Positions 1 through 9,276 of a stretch of DNA of 64,000 bases are shown piece after piece. The notes beneath the pieces are model-generated. The model saw only the letters and a program-made list of their open reading frames with translations. It was not told the origin of the DNA and did no database searches. The stretch is from NCBI RefSeq assembly GCF_035917335.1, contig NZ_CP109067.1:6633001-6697000 (forward strand), read 5' to 3'. The stretch is from Micromonospora sp. NBC_01813. Lineage in GTDB: Bacteria; Actinomycetota; Actinomycetes; Mycobacteriales; Micromonosporaceae. The first letter of the stretch is position 1; each line of letters starts with the position of its first letter. A program made the translations under genes and the position numbers.

Positions 1-965
1 TCAACAAGCAGCGCCAGGTCGTCTACGCCGAGCGGCTGCGGGTGCTCAACGGCGAGGACCTGCACGGCCAGATCAGCAAGATGATCGAGGACGTGATCGG
101 CGCGTACATCGACGGCGCGACCGCCGACGGGTACGCCGAGGACTGGGACTTCGACCAGCTCTGGTCCAGCCTCAAGCAGCTCTACCCGGTCGGCATCACC
201 GTCGACGAGCTGATCGAGGAGGCCGGCGGCGAACGCAGCAGCGTGGACGCCGACTTCCTGCGGATCCGGATGCTGGAGGACGCGAACACCGCGTACCAGG
301 GCCGCGAGGAAGAGCTGGGCGCGGACGCGTTGCGGCAGCTGGAGCGGATGGTCCTGCTGCAGGTGATCGACCGCAAGTGGCGCGAGCACCTGTACGAGAT
401 GGACTACCTCAAGGAGGGCATCAGCCTGCGGGCGTACGCCCAGCGCGACCCGCTGGTGGAGTACCAGCGCGAGGGGTACGCGATGTTCGCCACCATGATG
501 GACGGCATCAAGGAAGAGACGGTCGGCTTCCTGTTCAACGTCGAGGTGCAGGTGCAGCAGCCGGCGTCGGCCGCGGCCAACGGTGACCAGTCCGGCACCC
601 GGGTGCCGGTGCCGGACGGCGGCGTGCAGATCAAGGCCAAGGGCATCGGCGCGGCACCCCGCCCGCAGGGCCTGCAGTACGTCTCGCCGACCATCGACGG
701 CGCTGCCGGCGCCGAGGGTGGGGTGCAGGTGCAGCAGGCGCCGGCGCTGGGTGTCGGCGGTCAGCAGCAGCCGAGCCGGTCCACGCAAGGTAGTCCGGCT
801 ACGACCGGGCGCCCGGCGGCCGGACCGCCGGTGCCGGTGGCGAGCGCCCGCCGGGCCGCTGCGGCCGGCCAGGCGGTCAGCAGCAACGGGCCGTCGCGCA
901 ACGCTCCCTGCCCCTGTGGCTCGGGCAAGAAGTACAAGCGCTGCCACGGCGCTCCCGGCGCCTGA
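1..965 (+). CDS. secA: Preprotein translocase ATPase SecA, C-terminal part (5' truncated by window)
   Basis: The motor ATPase that drives unfolded preproteins through SecYEG at the membrane. The frame is open from base 3, so the start lies outside the window. Visible are the end of the helical wing/scaffold region (GEDLHGQISKMIEDVI), the conserved stretch LLQVIDRKWREHLYEMDYL followed by GISLRAYAQRDPLVEYQREG, a Pro/Gln/Gly-rich linker, and a C-terminal SEC-C zinc motif CPCGSGKKYKRCH whose C-x-C-x8-C-H ligands bind zinc and contact SecB or ribosomes in other bacteria. The neighbouring Rv3235-like and DUF6912 genes match the usual actinobacterial secA1 surroundings. Very confident. Confidence 0.97.
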   Translation, partial: NKQRQVVYAERLRVLNGEDLHGQISKMIEDVIGAYIDGATADGYAEDWDFDQLWSSLKQLYPVGITVDELIEEAGGERSSVDADFLRIRMLEDANTAYQGREEELGADALRQLERMVLLQVIDRKWREHLYEMDYLKEGISLRAYAQRDPLVEYQREGYAMFATMMDGIKEETVGFLFNVEVQVQQPASAAANGDQSGTRVPVPDGGVQIKAKGIGAAPRPQGLQYVSPTIDGAAGAEGGVQVQQAPALGVGGQQQPSRSTQGSPATTGRPAAGPPVPVASARRAAAAGQAVSSNGPSRNAPCPCGSGKKYKRCHGAPGA

Positions 966-990
966 CCACCGAACCGTCCACCGAACCTTC

Positions 991-1056
991 CCGGCGATCT
1001 TGCACTTATCGACGACATTTGTCCATATTGTCCGTCGATAAGTGCAAGATCGCCGG
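991..1056. repeat. Dispersed palindromic repeat, copy 1 (23-bp perfect stem)
   Basis: Arms at 991-1013 and 1034-1056 are exact reverse complements, with a 20-base spacer. The core GATCTTGCACTTATCG occurs again, in the same inverted arrangement, at 40913-40970. It lies 26 bp after the secA stop, so it may act as a terminator hairpin, but its recurrence far away with a related spacer suggests a dispersed element family rather than a one-off terminator. Confidence 0.85.
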
Positions 1057-1077
1057 TGTGTTGGGGGGTGGCTGGCG

Positions 1078-1686
1078 TCAGATGAGCTGCACGGCGGTGC
1101 CCAGCCAGACGCCGGCCTGACGTTCGAGTCGAAACGCCAGCGCCCAACTGCGGCTGCTGGTGCCGAGCACCGCCGCGGTCTCCACGACACCGGCCATCGG
1201 CTCGCAGATCCGCAGCTGACGGACCCGGAGCAGCTCCTGTCGGCGGTCGCCCCGCATCGGTGGCCCCGGCCGTGCCGACGCTGGCTGCCCTGGCCGCGAC
1301 GGTTGTGGCCCCCGCCCGCGCTGGCCGCCAGGCGGCCGGTCCGCCGTCCGGACCCGTTCGACGGCGGCGGTCAACTGCACGCAGATCGCCGATGCCTGCT
1401 TGGGGGTGGTGAGCCGGCGGCCGTGCGACACCGGGCGGAAGCCGTTGATGATCTCGACGCTCGCCGCCAGGAAGCGGTGTGCGGCCTGGCGGGCGTCGGG
1501 CGACGCGCCGGCCAGTGCGTCCGGCGGCAGGGCCGCCGGCCCGCCGTGCCCGGTGCCCGACCGGTCGTCGGGCGGCCGCGCCGGCTCGACCGAGGGCGGC
1601 CCGGACAGATCAAGTGCCAGCTGTACGCCGGGATGGACGCCGAAGTCGGCTGGCGCGTCGGTGAAGGGTGGGTCCAGTGGTGGCAC
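1078..1686 (-). CDS. Rv3235-like (DUF6459) protein, 5' end probably frameshifted
   Basis: A roughly 200-residue protein of unknown function found beside secA in actinobacteria. The C-terminal half is the recognisable part: AHRFLAASVEIINGFRP, then ELLRVRQLRICEPMAGVVETAAVLGTSSRSWALAFRLER and an Ala/Val-rich end. The first usable start in this frame is GTG at 1686, but the typical N-terminal motif IRLRPVPPLDPPF begins further upstream, where the frame has only CTG before a stop. An ATG at 1733 with a good AGGAG site reads MTVPTRIRRP in another frame and would join this motif if the C5 run (plus strand 1702-1706) had one more base. Family assignment fairly confident, start uncertain. Confidence 0.72.
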   Translation of the reverse strand: MPPLDPPFTDAPADFGVHPGVQLALDLSGPPSVEPARPPDDRSGTGHGGPAALPPDALAGASPDARQAAHRFLAASVEIINGFRPVSHGRRLTTPKQASAICVQLTAAVERVRTADRPPGGQRGRGPQPSRPGQPASARPGPPMRGDRRQELLRVRQLRICEPMAGVVETAAVLGTSSRSWALAFRLERQAGVWLGTAVQLI

Positions 1687-1920
1687 GGGCCGCAGCCGGA
1701 TGGGGGTCGCCTGATCCGGGTCGGGACAGTCATCCGAACTCCTGTTGATCTTGCGTTTGCCTTCGTTTGCTTTCGGCAGATCAATTTGAAGTCAGCATGA
1801 CACTGTCCGTCAATGTCTCGCGGTGACGGTGATCGGACAACCTGGTCGGCCACCCGGCCGGCCGCGCCGATCGTGGGAAACCGGCTGCCGCCGGGCCGGC
1901 GTCGGGCCGCGCGGGGCCGG

Positions 1921-2148
1921 CTACTCGGGGTCGCGCTCGATCAGCGGGTTGCTCTGCACCCACTCGGCGGTCTCGGTGTACTTGCGTTGGATGTACTCCT
2001 CCAACTGGGCGCGCTCCACCCGCCACTGACCGCGCCCGCCGACCTTGATCGCGGGCAACTCGCCACTGCGGACCATGTGGTAGACCTGCGAGTCGGATAC
2101 GTTGAGCTCCGCGGCGACGTCGGACAACTGCAGGAACCTCGGCTCCAC
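1921..2148 (-). CDS. Small helix-turn-helix (BldC/excisionase-type) DNA-binding protein
   Basis: About 75 residues, almost entirely one MerR-like winged helix-turn-helix: FLQLSDVAAELNVSDSQVYHMVRSGELPAIKVGGRGQWRVER followed by an acidic helix. This is the helix_turn_helix_17/BldC-type fold used by small actinobacterial regulators and excisionases. I chose GTG at 2148 because GGGAG lies five bases before it; the same frame is open further up (ATG at 2241), but that extension has no conserved look and would leave almost no room for the divergent promoter of the gene at 2257. Target unknown. Family confident, exact start less so. Confidence 0.8.
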   Translation of the reverse strand: MEPRFLQLSDVAAELNVSDSQVYHMVRSGELPAIKVGGRGQWRVERAQLEEYIQRKYTETAEWVQSNPLIERDPE

Positions 2149-2256
2149 GGTGACTCCCGGCTCGTCTACGTCGGTCGGTTCAGTGTGCCATCGCGGCTCG
2201 CTCGGACCCGCTGACGGCGTACATTGCATCAGCGACGACATCAGTGGGGGAGTAGC

Positions 2257-2757
2257 GTGCCCGACAATCAGCTCCGGGTCTATGTGCCGGCCACTCTGCC
2301 GGCGCTCACCACGCTGCGCGAGACCGGCCAACTCGCCGCCGACACCGCGCACACCGTCACGCCCGCGCTGCGCGAGTGGTACGTCGAAGGCGACGAGGAG
2401 GAGTTGGAGTACGTCGCCTTCACCCGCGCCGCGCAGGACGCACTGCGCCTACTGCACGACGATCCCACGGCACCCCGCCGGCGGGTCGTCGTCTCGGTCG
2501 ACCTGCCGGCGGATGCGCTCAAGCGGTCCGTGTTGGAGTTGGGGTCGAGTGCCGTCGCGTTGGTCGGACCGATCGCCTTCGCCTCGGTCGCCGCCGTCCA
2601 CGTCGACAGCGCCGAGGCGGTCGACGACGTGACGGCGGCCGTCACGGCGGTGACCCAGGCCACCGCCGGGGACCCGGACGCCCAGTTCGTCGTGGACGGA
2701 GCCGAGGACCACGAACTCGAGTGGTACGACGTGTCCGAGCTCGACCTGCTCTGCTGA
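2257..2757 (+). CDS. DUF6912 family protein
   Basis: A 166-residue cytosolic protein of unknown function, conserved in actinobacteria. Family hallmarks are the N-terminal [12 protein letters not shown], the segment [22 protein letters not shown], and an acidic end ([19 protein letters not shown]). GTG at 2257 is preferred over an in-frame ATG at 2224 because a purine-rich GGGGGAG sits just before it and the family normally starts at this point. It is divergent from the HTH gene at 1921-2148 with about 100 bp between them, so the two may share regulatory sequence. No catalytic motif is visible. Confidence 0.82.
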   Translation: MPDNQLRVYVPATLPALTTLRETGQLAADTAHTVTPALREWYVEGDEEELEYVAFTRAAQDALRLLHDDPTAPRRRVVVSVDLPADALKRSVLELGSSAVALVGPIAFASVAAVHVDSAEAVDDVTAAVTAVTQATAGDPDAQFVVDGAEDHELEWYDVSELDLLC

Positions 2758-2810
2758 ACTCGGCCGGCCCGGCCCGGCCCCGGGGCGAGCCGAGCCGGGC
2801 TGGCGCCGGG

Positions 2811-4439
2811 TCAGCCCATGTGCGGGTAGCGGTGGTCGACCGGCGGCACGAACGTCTCCTTGATGGTGCGCGGCGACGTCCAGCGCAGCAGATTGTGTCG
2901 GGACCCGGCCTTGTCGTTGGTGCCACTGGCCCGGGCACCGCCGAACGGCTGCTGCCCGACCACCGCCCCGGTCGGCTTGTCGTTGACGTAGAAGTTGCCG
3001 GCCGCGTACCGCAGGATCTGGCCGGCCCGCTCGATCACCCGGCGGTCGGTGGCGAAGACCGCCCCGGTCAACGCGTACGGCGCGATCGCCTCGGCCTGCT
3101 CCACGACCGCCCAGAACTGGTCGTCGTCGTAGACCGACACCGCCAGGATCGGGCCGAAGTACTCGGTGGTGAAGACCTTGTGTCCGGGGTCGGTGCAGGT
3201 CAGCAGGGTGGGCCGGACGAACCAGCCGGTGCTGTCGTCGACGGTGCCACCGGCCAGCACCTGGCAGGACGGATCGTCGCGGACCTTGTCCAGCACGGCG
3301 GCGTGCCGGGCGAACGCCCGCTCGTCGATCACCGCCCCACCGAAGTTGGTGAAGTCGGCCACGTCGCCGTAGGCCAGCGACTCGACGGTGGCGACCAGCC
3401 GGTCCCGCAGCCCGGCCGTCCAGAGCGACTTCGGCAGGTACGCGCGGGACGCCGCCGAACACTTCTGCCCCTGGTACTCGTACGCCCCGCGAACCAGCGC
3501 GGTGTGCAGCGCGTCCGGGTCGGCGCTCGGGTGCGCCACCACGAAGTCCTTGCCGCCGGTCTCCCCGACCAGCCTCGGGTAGGAGCGGTACCGGTCGATG
3601 TTGTCCCCGACGGTACGCCACAGTTGTTGGAACACCCGGGTGGAGCCGGTGAAGTGGATGCCGGCCAGATCCCGGTCGGCCAGCGCCACCTCGGACACGG
3701 CCAGCCCGTCCCCGGTGACCATGTTGATCACGCCGGGGGGCAGCCCGGCGGCCTCGAACAGCCGCATCGTGAAGTGCGCGGCGAACTGCTGGGTGGGCGA
3801 CGGCTTCCAGACCACCGTGTTGCCCATCAGCGCCGGTGCCGTCGGCAGGTTCCCGGCGATCGCCGTGAAGTTGAACGGGGTGATCGCGTAGACGAAGCCC
3901 TCCAGCGGTCGGTGGTCGAACCGGTTCCACACCCCCGGAGCCGACACCGGCTGCTCGGCCAGCACCTGCTGGCCGAAGTGCACGTTGAACCGCAGGAAGT
4001 CGATCAGCTCGCAGGCCGAGTCGATCTCCGCCTGGTAGGCGGTCTTCGACTGACCCAGCATGGTGGCCGCGTTCAGCGTGTCCCGCCACGGGCCGGCGAG
4101 CAGGTCGGCGGCGCGCAGGAACACCGCGGCCCGTTCGGCGTACGGCAGGGCGCGCCAGCCCGGCGCGGCCTGCTTGGCCGCCGCGACCGCTGCCTCGGCG
4201 TCGGCCGGCTCGGCGTTGCCGGTGACGCCGAGCACATGGCGGTGCCGGTGCGGCATGACCACGTCGACCGGCGCGCCGGCGGCCATCCGTTGCCGGCCAC
4301 CGATGGTCATCGGCAGGTCGATCCGGGTCTCGGCGAGCTCGCCGAGCCGCCGGCTCAGGCTGGCCCGTTCGGCGCTGCCGGGGGCATAGTCGCGGATCGG
4401 TTCGTTGCGGGGGTCGGGGGTCGCGGAAACGGCGTCCAT
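2811..4439 (-). CDS. pruA: L-glutamate gamma-semialdehyde (1-pyrroline-5-carboxylate) dehydrogenase
   Basis: Oxidises glutamate-gamma-semialdehyde to glutamate with NAD+, the second step of proline catabolism. The 542-residue protein has the aldehyde dehydrogenase fold. Visible are the substrate/NAD segment YAITPFNFTAIAGNLPTAPALMGNTVVWKPSP, the catalytic Glu motif LVGETGGKDFVV, the catalytic Cys in YQGQKCSAASRAY, and the C-terminal GNFYVNDKPTGAVVGQQPFGGARASGTNDKAG region typical of P5CDH. ATG at 4439 has AGGAG six bases upstream; the GTG immediately before it is too close. No proline dehydrogenase gene is beside it, so it appears monocistronic here. Confidence 0.95.
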   Translation of the reverse strand: MDAVSATPDPRNEPIRDYAPGSAERASLSRRLGELAETRIDLPMTIGGRQRMAAGAPVDVVMPHRHRHVLGVTGNAEPADAEAAVAAAKQAAPGWRALPYAERAAVFLRAADLLAGPWRDTLNAATMLGQSKTAYQAEIDSACELIDFLRFNVHFGQQVLAEQPVSAPGVWNRFDHRPLEGFVYAITPFNFTAIAGNLPTAPALMGNTVVWKPSPTQQFAAHFTMRLFEAAGLPPGVINMVTGDGLAVSEVALADRDLAGIHFTGSTRVFQQLWRTVGDNIDRYRSYPRLVGETGGKDFVVAHPSADPDALHTALVRGAYEYQGQKCSAASRAYLPKSLWTAGLRDRLVATVESLAYGDVADFTNFGGAVIDERAFARHAAVLDKVRDDPSCQVLAGGTVDDSTGWFVRPTLLTCTDPGHKVFTTEYFGPILAVSVYDDDQFWAVVEQAEAIAPYALTGAVFATDRRVIERAGQILRYAAGNFYVNDKPTGAVVGQQPFGGARASGTNDKAGSRHNLLRWTSPRTIKETFVPPVDHRYPHMG

Positions 4440-4622
4440 CACAAGCTCCTGGCGTGATCTCGACTACGTCGGGGAAAGGCGGACCCGCCGGGGCACCCGG
4501 TGGGGCGGCCACGACGGCGGGATCCGGCCCCATCGTCGCACGGCCGGCGGGCCGGTACGCCGATCCGCGTACCCTGGTCGGCATCGGGGGACAGCCCGTC
4601 GAGAGCAGGAGGGCGCACAGCG

Positions 4623-5669
4623 ATGACCAGCCAGCCCGCACCGGCTGCCGCCGTACCACCGGCAGTTGACGACCTGGTGTCCGGCGGCCCGGCTTCGGAC
4701 GACCCGAGCCCGGCCGTGTCCGCCTCCGACGGCTCAGCCTCCGAGGGCTCCGCGCCCGACGGGCCGCGTCCGGCTGGATCGGTCGCCGCGACGCTCGTGC
4801 TCGCCGCGTCGACGGTCGGCTGGCTCGGCCTGCTGATCCTGTCCGTGCTGGCCATCCTGGGTGTCGCGACGGACGGTGTGCTCACCGTGACCGAGACCGC
4901 GTACGGGCTGCCTGCGGTGATCTTCGCGGCGCTGGTCGCCGGGGCCGGAGTGGCCCAGGCCGTGCGGCGGCTGGCGGACCGCCGGCTCGGGCCGGCACCG
5001 GTGCTCAGGTTCGTCGCCGCGGCGGGCAGCGGCGCTGTCGTCGGAGCCGGCGCCGCCGCGGGAATGGTGCTCGGCGACGGACGTGGCGGGTCGGCGGTCA
5101 TGATCCTCGGCTGGGCGTTGTTCGCCGGTGCCACGGTCGGCGGGACCCTGGCCGGTCTGCACCGCCGGGCCGGTCTGCTGACGGCGGCCGCTGCCGCCGC
5201 CGCGCTGGGCGTAGCCGTGCTGACCACCGGCCGTGAGCTGGCCAAGGGGCCGTTGCTGGAGCTGCTCGGAGCCGGTGACACCCCCGCGTCGGTGCTCGCC
5301 GCGCAGTCCCGTCTCGTCTGGGCGACCGCCCTGCTGGCCGGTGTCGTCGCCGGGCTGGTCGCGTTCGGCTACCTGCATCGCGCCCACCGGCGGGCCGACC
5401 AGGTGCCGCCGTGGCCCGCCTATCTGGTCGCGGGCGCGGGCCCGGGGGCTCTGCTGCTGGTCGCTGAGGTGATCACCCGGGTCGGTGGTGCCCAACTGCT
5501 CGGCCTGGCCCGTTCGTTCAGCGAGAGCGACGACACGTTCCAGACCATGGCGAACGCCGGGCGGATCAACTCGGCGCTGGTCGTGCTGTTCGTCGGCGCG
5601 TTCACCGCGCTGATCTGCTTCGGCCGGACCCTGCCGGCCCGGCCCGAAACCGGCGCCGACACCGACTGA
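4623..5669 (+). CDS. Multi-pass membrane protein of unknown function
   Basis: A 348-residue protein with an N-terminal, Pro/Ser/acidic-rich cytosolic tail of about 55 residues and then roughly eight hydrophobic segments, for example TLVLAASTVGWLGLLILSVL, AVIFAALVAGAGVAQAV, AVMILGWALFAGATVGGTLA and NSALVVLFVGAFTALICF. It ends with a short acidic tail. ATG at 4623 is chosen because GCAGGAGGG lies about ten bases before it; the longer in-frame upstream reading has no start signal. It precedes the kinase gene in the same direction with a 115-bp gap. I recognise no family. Confidence 0.75.
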   Translation: MTSQPAPAAAVPPAVDDLVSGGPASDDPSPAVSASDGSASEGSAPDGPRPAGSVAATLVLAASTVGWLGLLILSVLAILGVATDGVLTVTETAYGLPAVIFAALVAGAGVAQAVRRLADRRLGPAPVLRFVAAAGSGAVVGAGAAAGMVLGDGRGGSAVMILGWALFAGATVGGTLAGLHRRAGLLTAAAAAAALGVAVLTTGRELAKGPLLELLGAGDTPASVLAAQSRLVWATALLAGVVAGLVAFGYLHRAHRRADQVPPWPAYLVAGAGPGALLLVAEVITRVGGAQLLGLARSFSESDDTFQTMANAGRINSALVVLFVGAFTALICFGRTLPARPETGADTD

Positions 5670-5784
5670 GGCGCCGATACCGGAGGTAGGGGAGCCGGCG
5701 GGGTGACGTCGGTCGCTCCCGGGTTCGTGCCAAGCGTCGGGTGGCTGACGGCGTCGCGGCGCGGGGCGGCCTACCGTCAGCGGT

Positions 5785-7323
5785 GTGCATGGGCAGGATA
5801 CGACGTGGCAGCCGTTGGGCGCGCGGTACCGGCTGGGCGCCCGGATAGCCAGTGGGGCGATCGGCACGGTGCACCGCGCGCACGATCTGCACGAGGACGT
5901 ACCGGTGGCGGTGAAGTTGCTCCGGCCGGAGTCGGCCGAGCAACCGGATCTGGTGGAGGGTCTGCTCACCGAGGCCAGGTTGCTGTCCCGGCTGGACCAT
6001 CCCAATGTGATCGGGCTGCGCGACCGGGTCGTCGACGGGGATCGGCCGGCGTTGGTGCTGGATCTGATCGACGGCGACGACCTGCGTCGCCGAGTACGCC
6101 GGGACGGACCACTGCCGCCTGCCGTGGCCGTCGACATCGCCGCTCAGCTCGCCACCGCGCTGGCGTACCTGCACGAACGGGACATCGTGCACGGTGATGT
6201 GAAGCCGGCGAACCTGTTGGTGCCGGCGGACGGTGGCCGGGTCCGGCTGATCGACTTCGGTGCGGCGCGGATCGGATCGGTCGCCCCGGCGGACAGGTCG
6301 ACCCTGGGGACACCGGAGTACGTCGCCCCGGAGATCGTCGCCGGCGAGCCGGCGACCGCCGCCACGGACGTGTACGCCCTCGGAATCGTGCTGTTCGAGT
6401 TGCTGTGTGGACGTAGCCCCTACCGGGGTGGCCCTGCCGACGAGGTGCTCGCCCGGCACCGTCGGTGTGTGCCCGTACCGCCGCCAGGGCTGCCGCAGGC
6501 GGTGTGGCCGGTGATCGAGCAGTGCCTGGCGGCGGAGGCGGCCGGGCGGCCGGCCGCCGGTCTGCTCGCGGCGCGGCTGCGCGGTCTGGAACCGACACTC
6601 GACGGTAGGCCGGCGTTGCCCGCGTTGCCCGCTGACGCGGTCACCTGGTGGCCGCGCGGTGGGGCGCAGTCCACCGTGACCGGCAATGCCACGGTTGGCG
6701 GACCACGGTCGACGGCCGGTGGCGCGGCGGCTGCGGTGCCGGCTGCGGCGGGCGGGCGGGCGGCACCGCCGGCCGGGCCGGCGGGGTATCCCGGGCTGCC
6801 CGGAGTGCCCGTGCCGCTGCGGCGGCGGCTGCTGCGGGTCGGCGGTGCGGCTGGCGGTGGGGCCATGTTGCTGGCCACAGTGATCGGGCTCACACTGGCC
6901 GCCGGTCAGCAGCCCCCGGTGGTCGGACGGCCAGGGGCGGACCTGGTGCCGGCGGTCACCGCGACCGGCGATCCGGGGCTGCCGCCGGGTCGGGCCGCAC
7001 AGGCGCAGCCGGGCGCCAGTGCGGCGTCGCCGGACGCGGCGGCACGACCTGACGCGGCGGCGGCAGGGCCTGGTGTGGGGGCAGAGCCTGGCCAGGGAGG
7101 GCGGGAACCGGCCGGCTCCGCAGGTCAGGTAGGTGCGAGCGGCCAGGTAGGTTCGAGCGGATCGGCCGGGTCCGGCGCGTCCGTCGGGTCACCGGAGTCG
7201 GCCGATCCGGGAGCCCAGCCCAGCTTTCCGGGTGATCCGGGTGGTGAGTTGGGCATCGGGATCGGCGATCCGGTGCCACAGTGGCCGGTGTTGCAGCCGG
7301 CCGGATCGGACACTCCGAACTAG
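5785..7323 (+). CDS. Membrane-anchored serine/threonine protein kinase (PknB-like)
   Basis: A 512-residue Hanks-type kinase. The N-terminal domain (about residues 10-265) shows a degenerate glycine loop RIASGAIGTVHRA, the ATP-binding Lys in VAVKLLRPE, the catalytic loop IVHGDVKPANLLV, the metal-binding DFG in RLIDFGAARIG and the APE motif YVAPEIVAG. The catalytic loop has HGD in place of HRD, so the Arg that couples to activation-loop phosphorylation is missing; Asp and Lys are kept, so activity is expected. One membrane segment follows (about residues 345-375) and then a Gly/Pro/Ser-rich low-complexity exterior without PASTA repeats. GTG at 5785 has TACCGT about ten bases upstream, suggesting a leaderless transcript. 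Confidence 0.92.
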   Translation: MHGQDTTWQPLGARYRLGARIASGAIGTVHRAHDLHEDVPVAVKLLRPESAEQPDLVEGLLTEARLLSRLDHPNVIGLRDRVVDGDRPALVLDLIDGDDLRRRVRRDGPLPPAVAVDIAAQLATALAYLHERDIVHGDVKPANLLVPADGGRVRLIDFGAARIGSVAPADRSTLGTPEYVAPEIVAGEPATAATDVYALGIVLFELLCGRSPYRGGPADEVLARHRRCVPVPPPGLPQAVWPVIEQCLAAEAAGRPAAGLLAARLRGLEPTLDGRPALPALPADAVTWWPRGGAQSTVTGNATVGGPRSTAGGAAAAVPAAAGGRAAPPAGPAGYPGLPGVPVPLRRRLLRVGGAAGGGAMLLATVIGLTLAAGQQPPVVGRPGADLVPAVTATGDPGLPPGRAAQAQPGASAASPDAAARPDAAAAGPGVGAEPGQGGREPAGSAGQVGASGQVGSSGSAGSGASVGSPESADPGAQPSFPGDPGGELGIGIGDPVPQWPVLQPAGSDTPN

Positions 7324-7543
7324 TCAGAAGAAGCAGACTTCATGCTTCAAACTTCATCAATAGTCGCACAATGCCAGTGAGTAGTGGCGTGTACGATATC
7401 CTTTGTCCGTTTTACTCCCTGATGGTAAATATTGATCTTCCCTAGCGGACCGTCGTCCACAGACAGTGCACATTAGAACACGTTTGGTCGCGGATCGCGC
7501 CAAATCCTGGACGTAGAGGCGACAAAGTGGCAGCGTAGAGGGC
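7324..7543. other. Intergenic region, unusually AT-rich, before the PadR gene
   Basis: These 220 bp between the kinase and the PadR regulator include a stretch (about 7325-7440) far richer in A+T than the flanking genes, with ATGGTAAATATTGATC near 7422-7437. PadR regulators commonly bind AT-rich dyads near their own promoter, so this is the likely control region. No clean terminator hairpin was seen behind the kinase. Confidence 0.45.
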
Positions 7544-8059
7544 ATGGCGGATGTTCGTATCAATCCAACGGCAGCAGCCCTCCTTGGCCTGCTCCACGAA
7601 GGACCCATGACAGGTGGGCAACTCATGGCCGCGGCCGAGCGTCAGCTCGGTGCCTACTGGTCCATGACCCGTAGCCAGGTGTACCGGGAATTGCCGGTGC
7701 TGGCTGAGCAGGGTCTGGTCCGGCTCGGCAAACCCGGGCCCCGGTCCAGCCAGCCGTACGCGATCACCGCGGCCGGCAAGCGGGCGTTTCTCAAGTGGCT
7801 GGCCGACGCGCCGGGTCGCGACTCGGTGCGTAATCCGATCGCGCTTCGGGTCGCATTCGGCGGGCACCACACGGCGGAGCAACTGAAGACGGTCTACGCG
7901 GACGCGAGCGAGCACCACACCGAGGCGCTGGCCGCAGCCCGTGAGCAGGCACGTGAGGCGAAGAAGAACGGCGACACCTTCGGGGCCGCCGCACTCGAGT
8001 TCGCCGTCTCGTACCACAAGGCGGCGCTCTCCTGGCTGAAGACCGCTCCGGTGAGCTGA
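7544..8059 (+). CDS. PadR family transcriptional regulator
   Basis: A 171-residue cytosolic regulator. The N-terminal winged helix is typical of Pad[23 protein letters not shown], the recognition segment [22 protein letters not shown], and the wing [20 protein letters not shown]. The C-terminal half ([29 protein letters not shown] and a final helix) is the dimerisation coiled region. It is preceded by an AT-rich region and is followed, after a 95-bp gap, by prfB. Effector and target are unknown; in this family the regulator usually represses itself and a neighbouring transporter, but no transporter is adjacent. Confidence 0.9.
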   Translation: MADVRINPTAAALLGLLHEGPMTGGQLMAAAERQLGAYWSMTRSQVYRELPVLAEQGLVRLGKPGPRSSQPYAITAAGKRAFLKWLADAPGRDSVRNPIALRVAFGGHHTAEQLKTVYADASEHHTEALAAAREQAREAKKNGDTFGAAALEFAVSYHKAALSWLKTAPVS

Positions 8060-8140
8060 CCGACCCCGCCAGCGACAGTGGGGCAGACCCGCCAGGGCGG
8101 CGGGTCGACCCGCCGGCAGCGGTCGATGGTGGTCACGACG

Positions 8141-8146
8141 TACTCT
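8141..8146 (+). promoter_or_regulatory. Probable -10 box of a leaderless prfB promoter
   Basis: TACTCT matches an actinobacterial -10 hexamer and lies eight bases before the GTG at 8155. There is no ribosome binding site in that gap, which points to a leaderless mRNA. No convincing -35 was found. Confidence 0.5.
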
Positions 8147-8154
8147 TGTCGGTT

Positions 8155-9276
8155 GTGACCAGTGCCGACTATGCCGACCAGCTTAAAGATCTTGACGCCA
8201 CGCTTCGCCGGATCGAGGCGGTCATCGACATTGCTCGACTGCGCCGCGACCAGGCCGAGCTGGAGGAGGCCGCCTCCGCCCCCGACCTCTGGAACGACCA
8301 GACGCGGGCACAGGAGGTCACCTCCCGGCTGTCGTACGCCAACGCGGAGATCAGCAAGCTGGAGTCGCTGCGTACCCGGTTGGACGACGCGGGCCTGATG
8401 CTGGAGATGGCACAGGCGGAAGCCGATGCCGGCACGCTCGCCGAACTCGGCGTCGAGCTGGCCGGCCTGCACAAGGCGATAGAGGAACTGGAGGTCCGCA
8501 CGCTGCTCTCCGGGGAGTACGACTCCCGGGAGGCGTTGGTGGCCATCCGGGCGGGGGCCGGCGGTGTCGACGCCGCCGACTTCGCCGAGATGCTGCTGCG
8601 GATGTACCTGCGTTGGGCGGAGCGGCACGGCTACCCGACGGAGGTGTACGAGACGTCGTACGCGGAGGAGGCCGGTCTCAAGTCGGCCACCTTCACAGTC
8701 AAGGCGCCGTACGCGTACGGGACCCTCAGCGTCGAGTCCGGAACGCACCGTTTGGTGCGGATCAGTCCGTTCGACAACCAGGGGCGGCGGCAGACCAGCT
8801 TCGCCGGCGTCGAGGTGCTGCCGGTGGTGGAACAGACGGACCACATCGACATCCCGGAGAACGAGATCCGGGTGGACGTCTACCGCTCGTCGGGCCCGGG
8901 TGGGCAGAGCGTCAACACGACCGACTCGGCGGTCCGGCTCACCCACGTCCCGACCGGCATCGTCGTCACCTGCCAGAACGAGAAGTCCCAGCTGCAGAAC
9001 AAGGCCGCCGCGCTGCGCGTGCTGCAGGCCCGGCTGCTGGAGCGCAAGCGGCAGGAGGAGCAGGCGAAGATGGCCGGGCTGAAGACGGACGCCGCCGGCT
9101 CCTGGGGCGATCAGATGCGCTCGTACGTGCTGCACCCGTACCAGATGGTCAAGGATCTTCGTACCGAGCAGGAGACGGGCAACCCGACCTCGGTGTTCGA
9201 CGGCGACCTCGACGCCTTCATCGAGGCCGGCATCCGTTGGCGCAAGCAGCAGGAACTGGCCGAAGACGCTCACTGA
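8155..9276 (+). CDS. prfB: Peptide chain release factor 2 (RF2)
   Basis: Recognises UGA and UAA stop codons and triggers peptide release. The 373-residue protein has the N-terminal helical domain, the codon-recognition tripeptide SPF (about residues 204-206, in [15 protein letters not shown]) that marks RF2 rather than RF1, and the catalytic GGQ in [21 protein letters not shown] (about residue 250). The frame is continuous from the start, so the programmed +1 frameshift used by many bacteria to autoregulate RF2 is absent, as is usual in actinobacteria. GTG at 8155 fits the leaderless promoter; a TTG three codons upstream is the alternative. Confidence 0.96.
   Translation: MTSADYADQLKDLDATLRRIEAVIDIARLRRDQAELEEAASAPDLWNDQTRAQEVTSRLSYANAEISKLESLRTRLDDAGLMLEMAQAEADAGTLAELGVELAGLHKAIEELEVRTLLSGEYDSREALVAIRAGAGGVDAADFAEMLLRMYLRWAERHGYPTEVYETSYAEEAGLKSATFTVKAPYAYGTLSVESGTHRLVRISPFDNQGRRQTSFAGVEVLPVVEQTDHIDIPENEIRVDVYRSSGPGGQSVNTTDSAVRLTHVPTGIVVTCQNEKSQLQNKAAALRVLQARLLERKRQEEQAKMAGLKTDAAGSWGDQMRSYVLHPYQMVKDLRTEQETGNPTSVFDGDLDAFIEAGIRWRKQQELAEDAH

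Noticed and set aside
2376-4457. Very long open frame opposite the P5C dehydrogenase gene
   Set aside because: Arg/Gly/Val-rich shadow typical of GC-rich antisense frames; the opposite strand has clear aldehyde dehydrogenase motifs.
7974-8154. Programmed frameshift in prfB
   Set aside because: The frame is continuous from the GTG at 8155 and no early in-frame TGA with a CTTTGA-type site is present.
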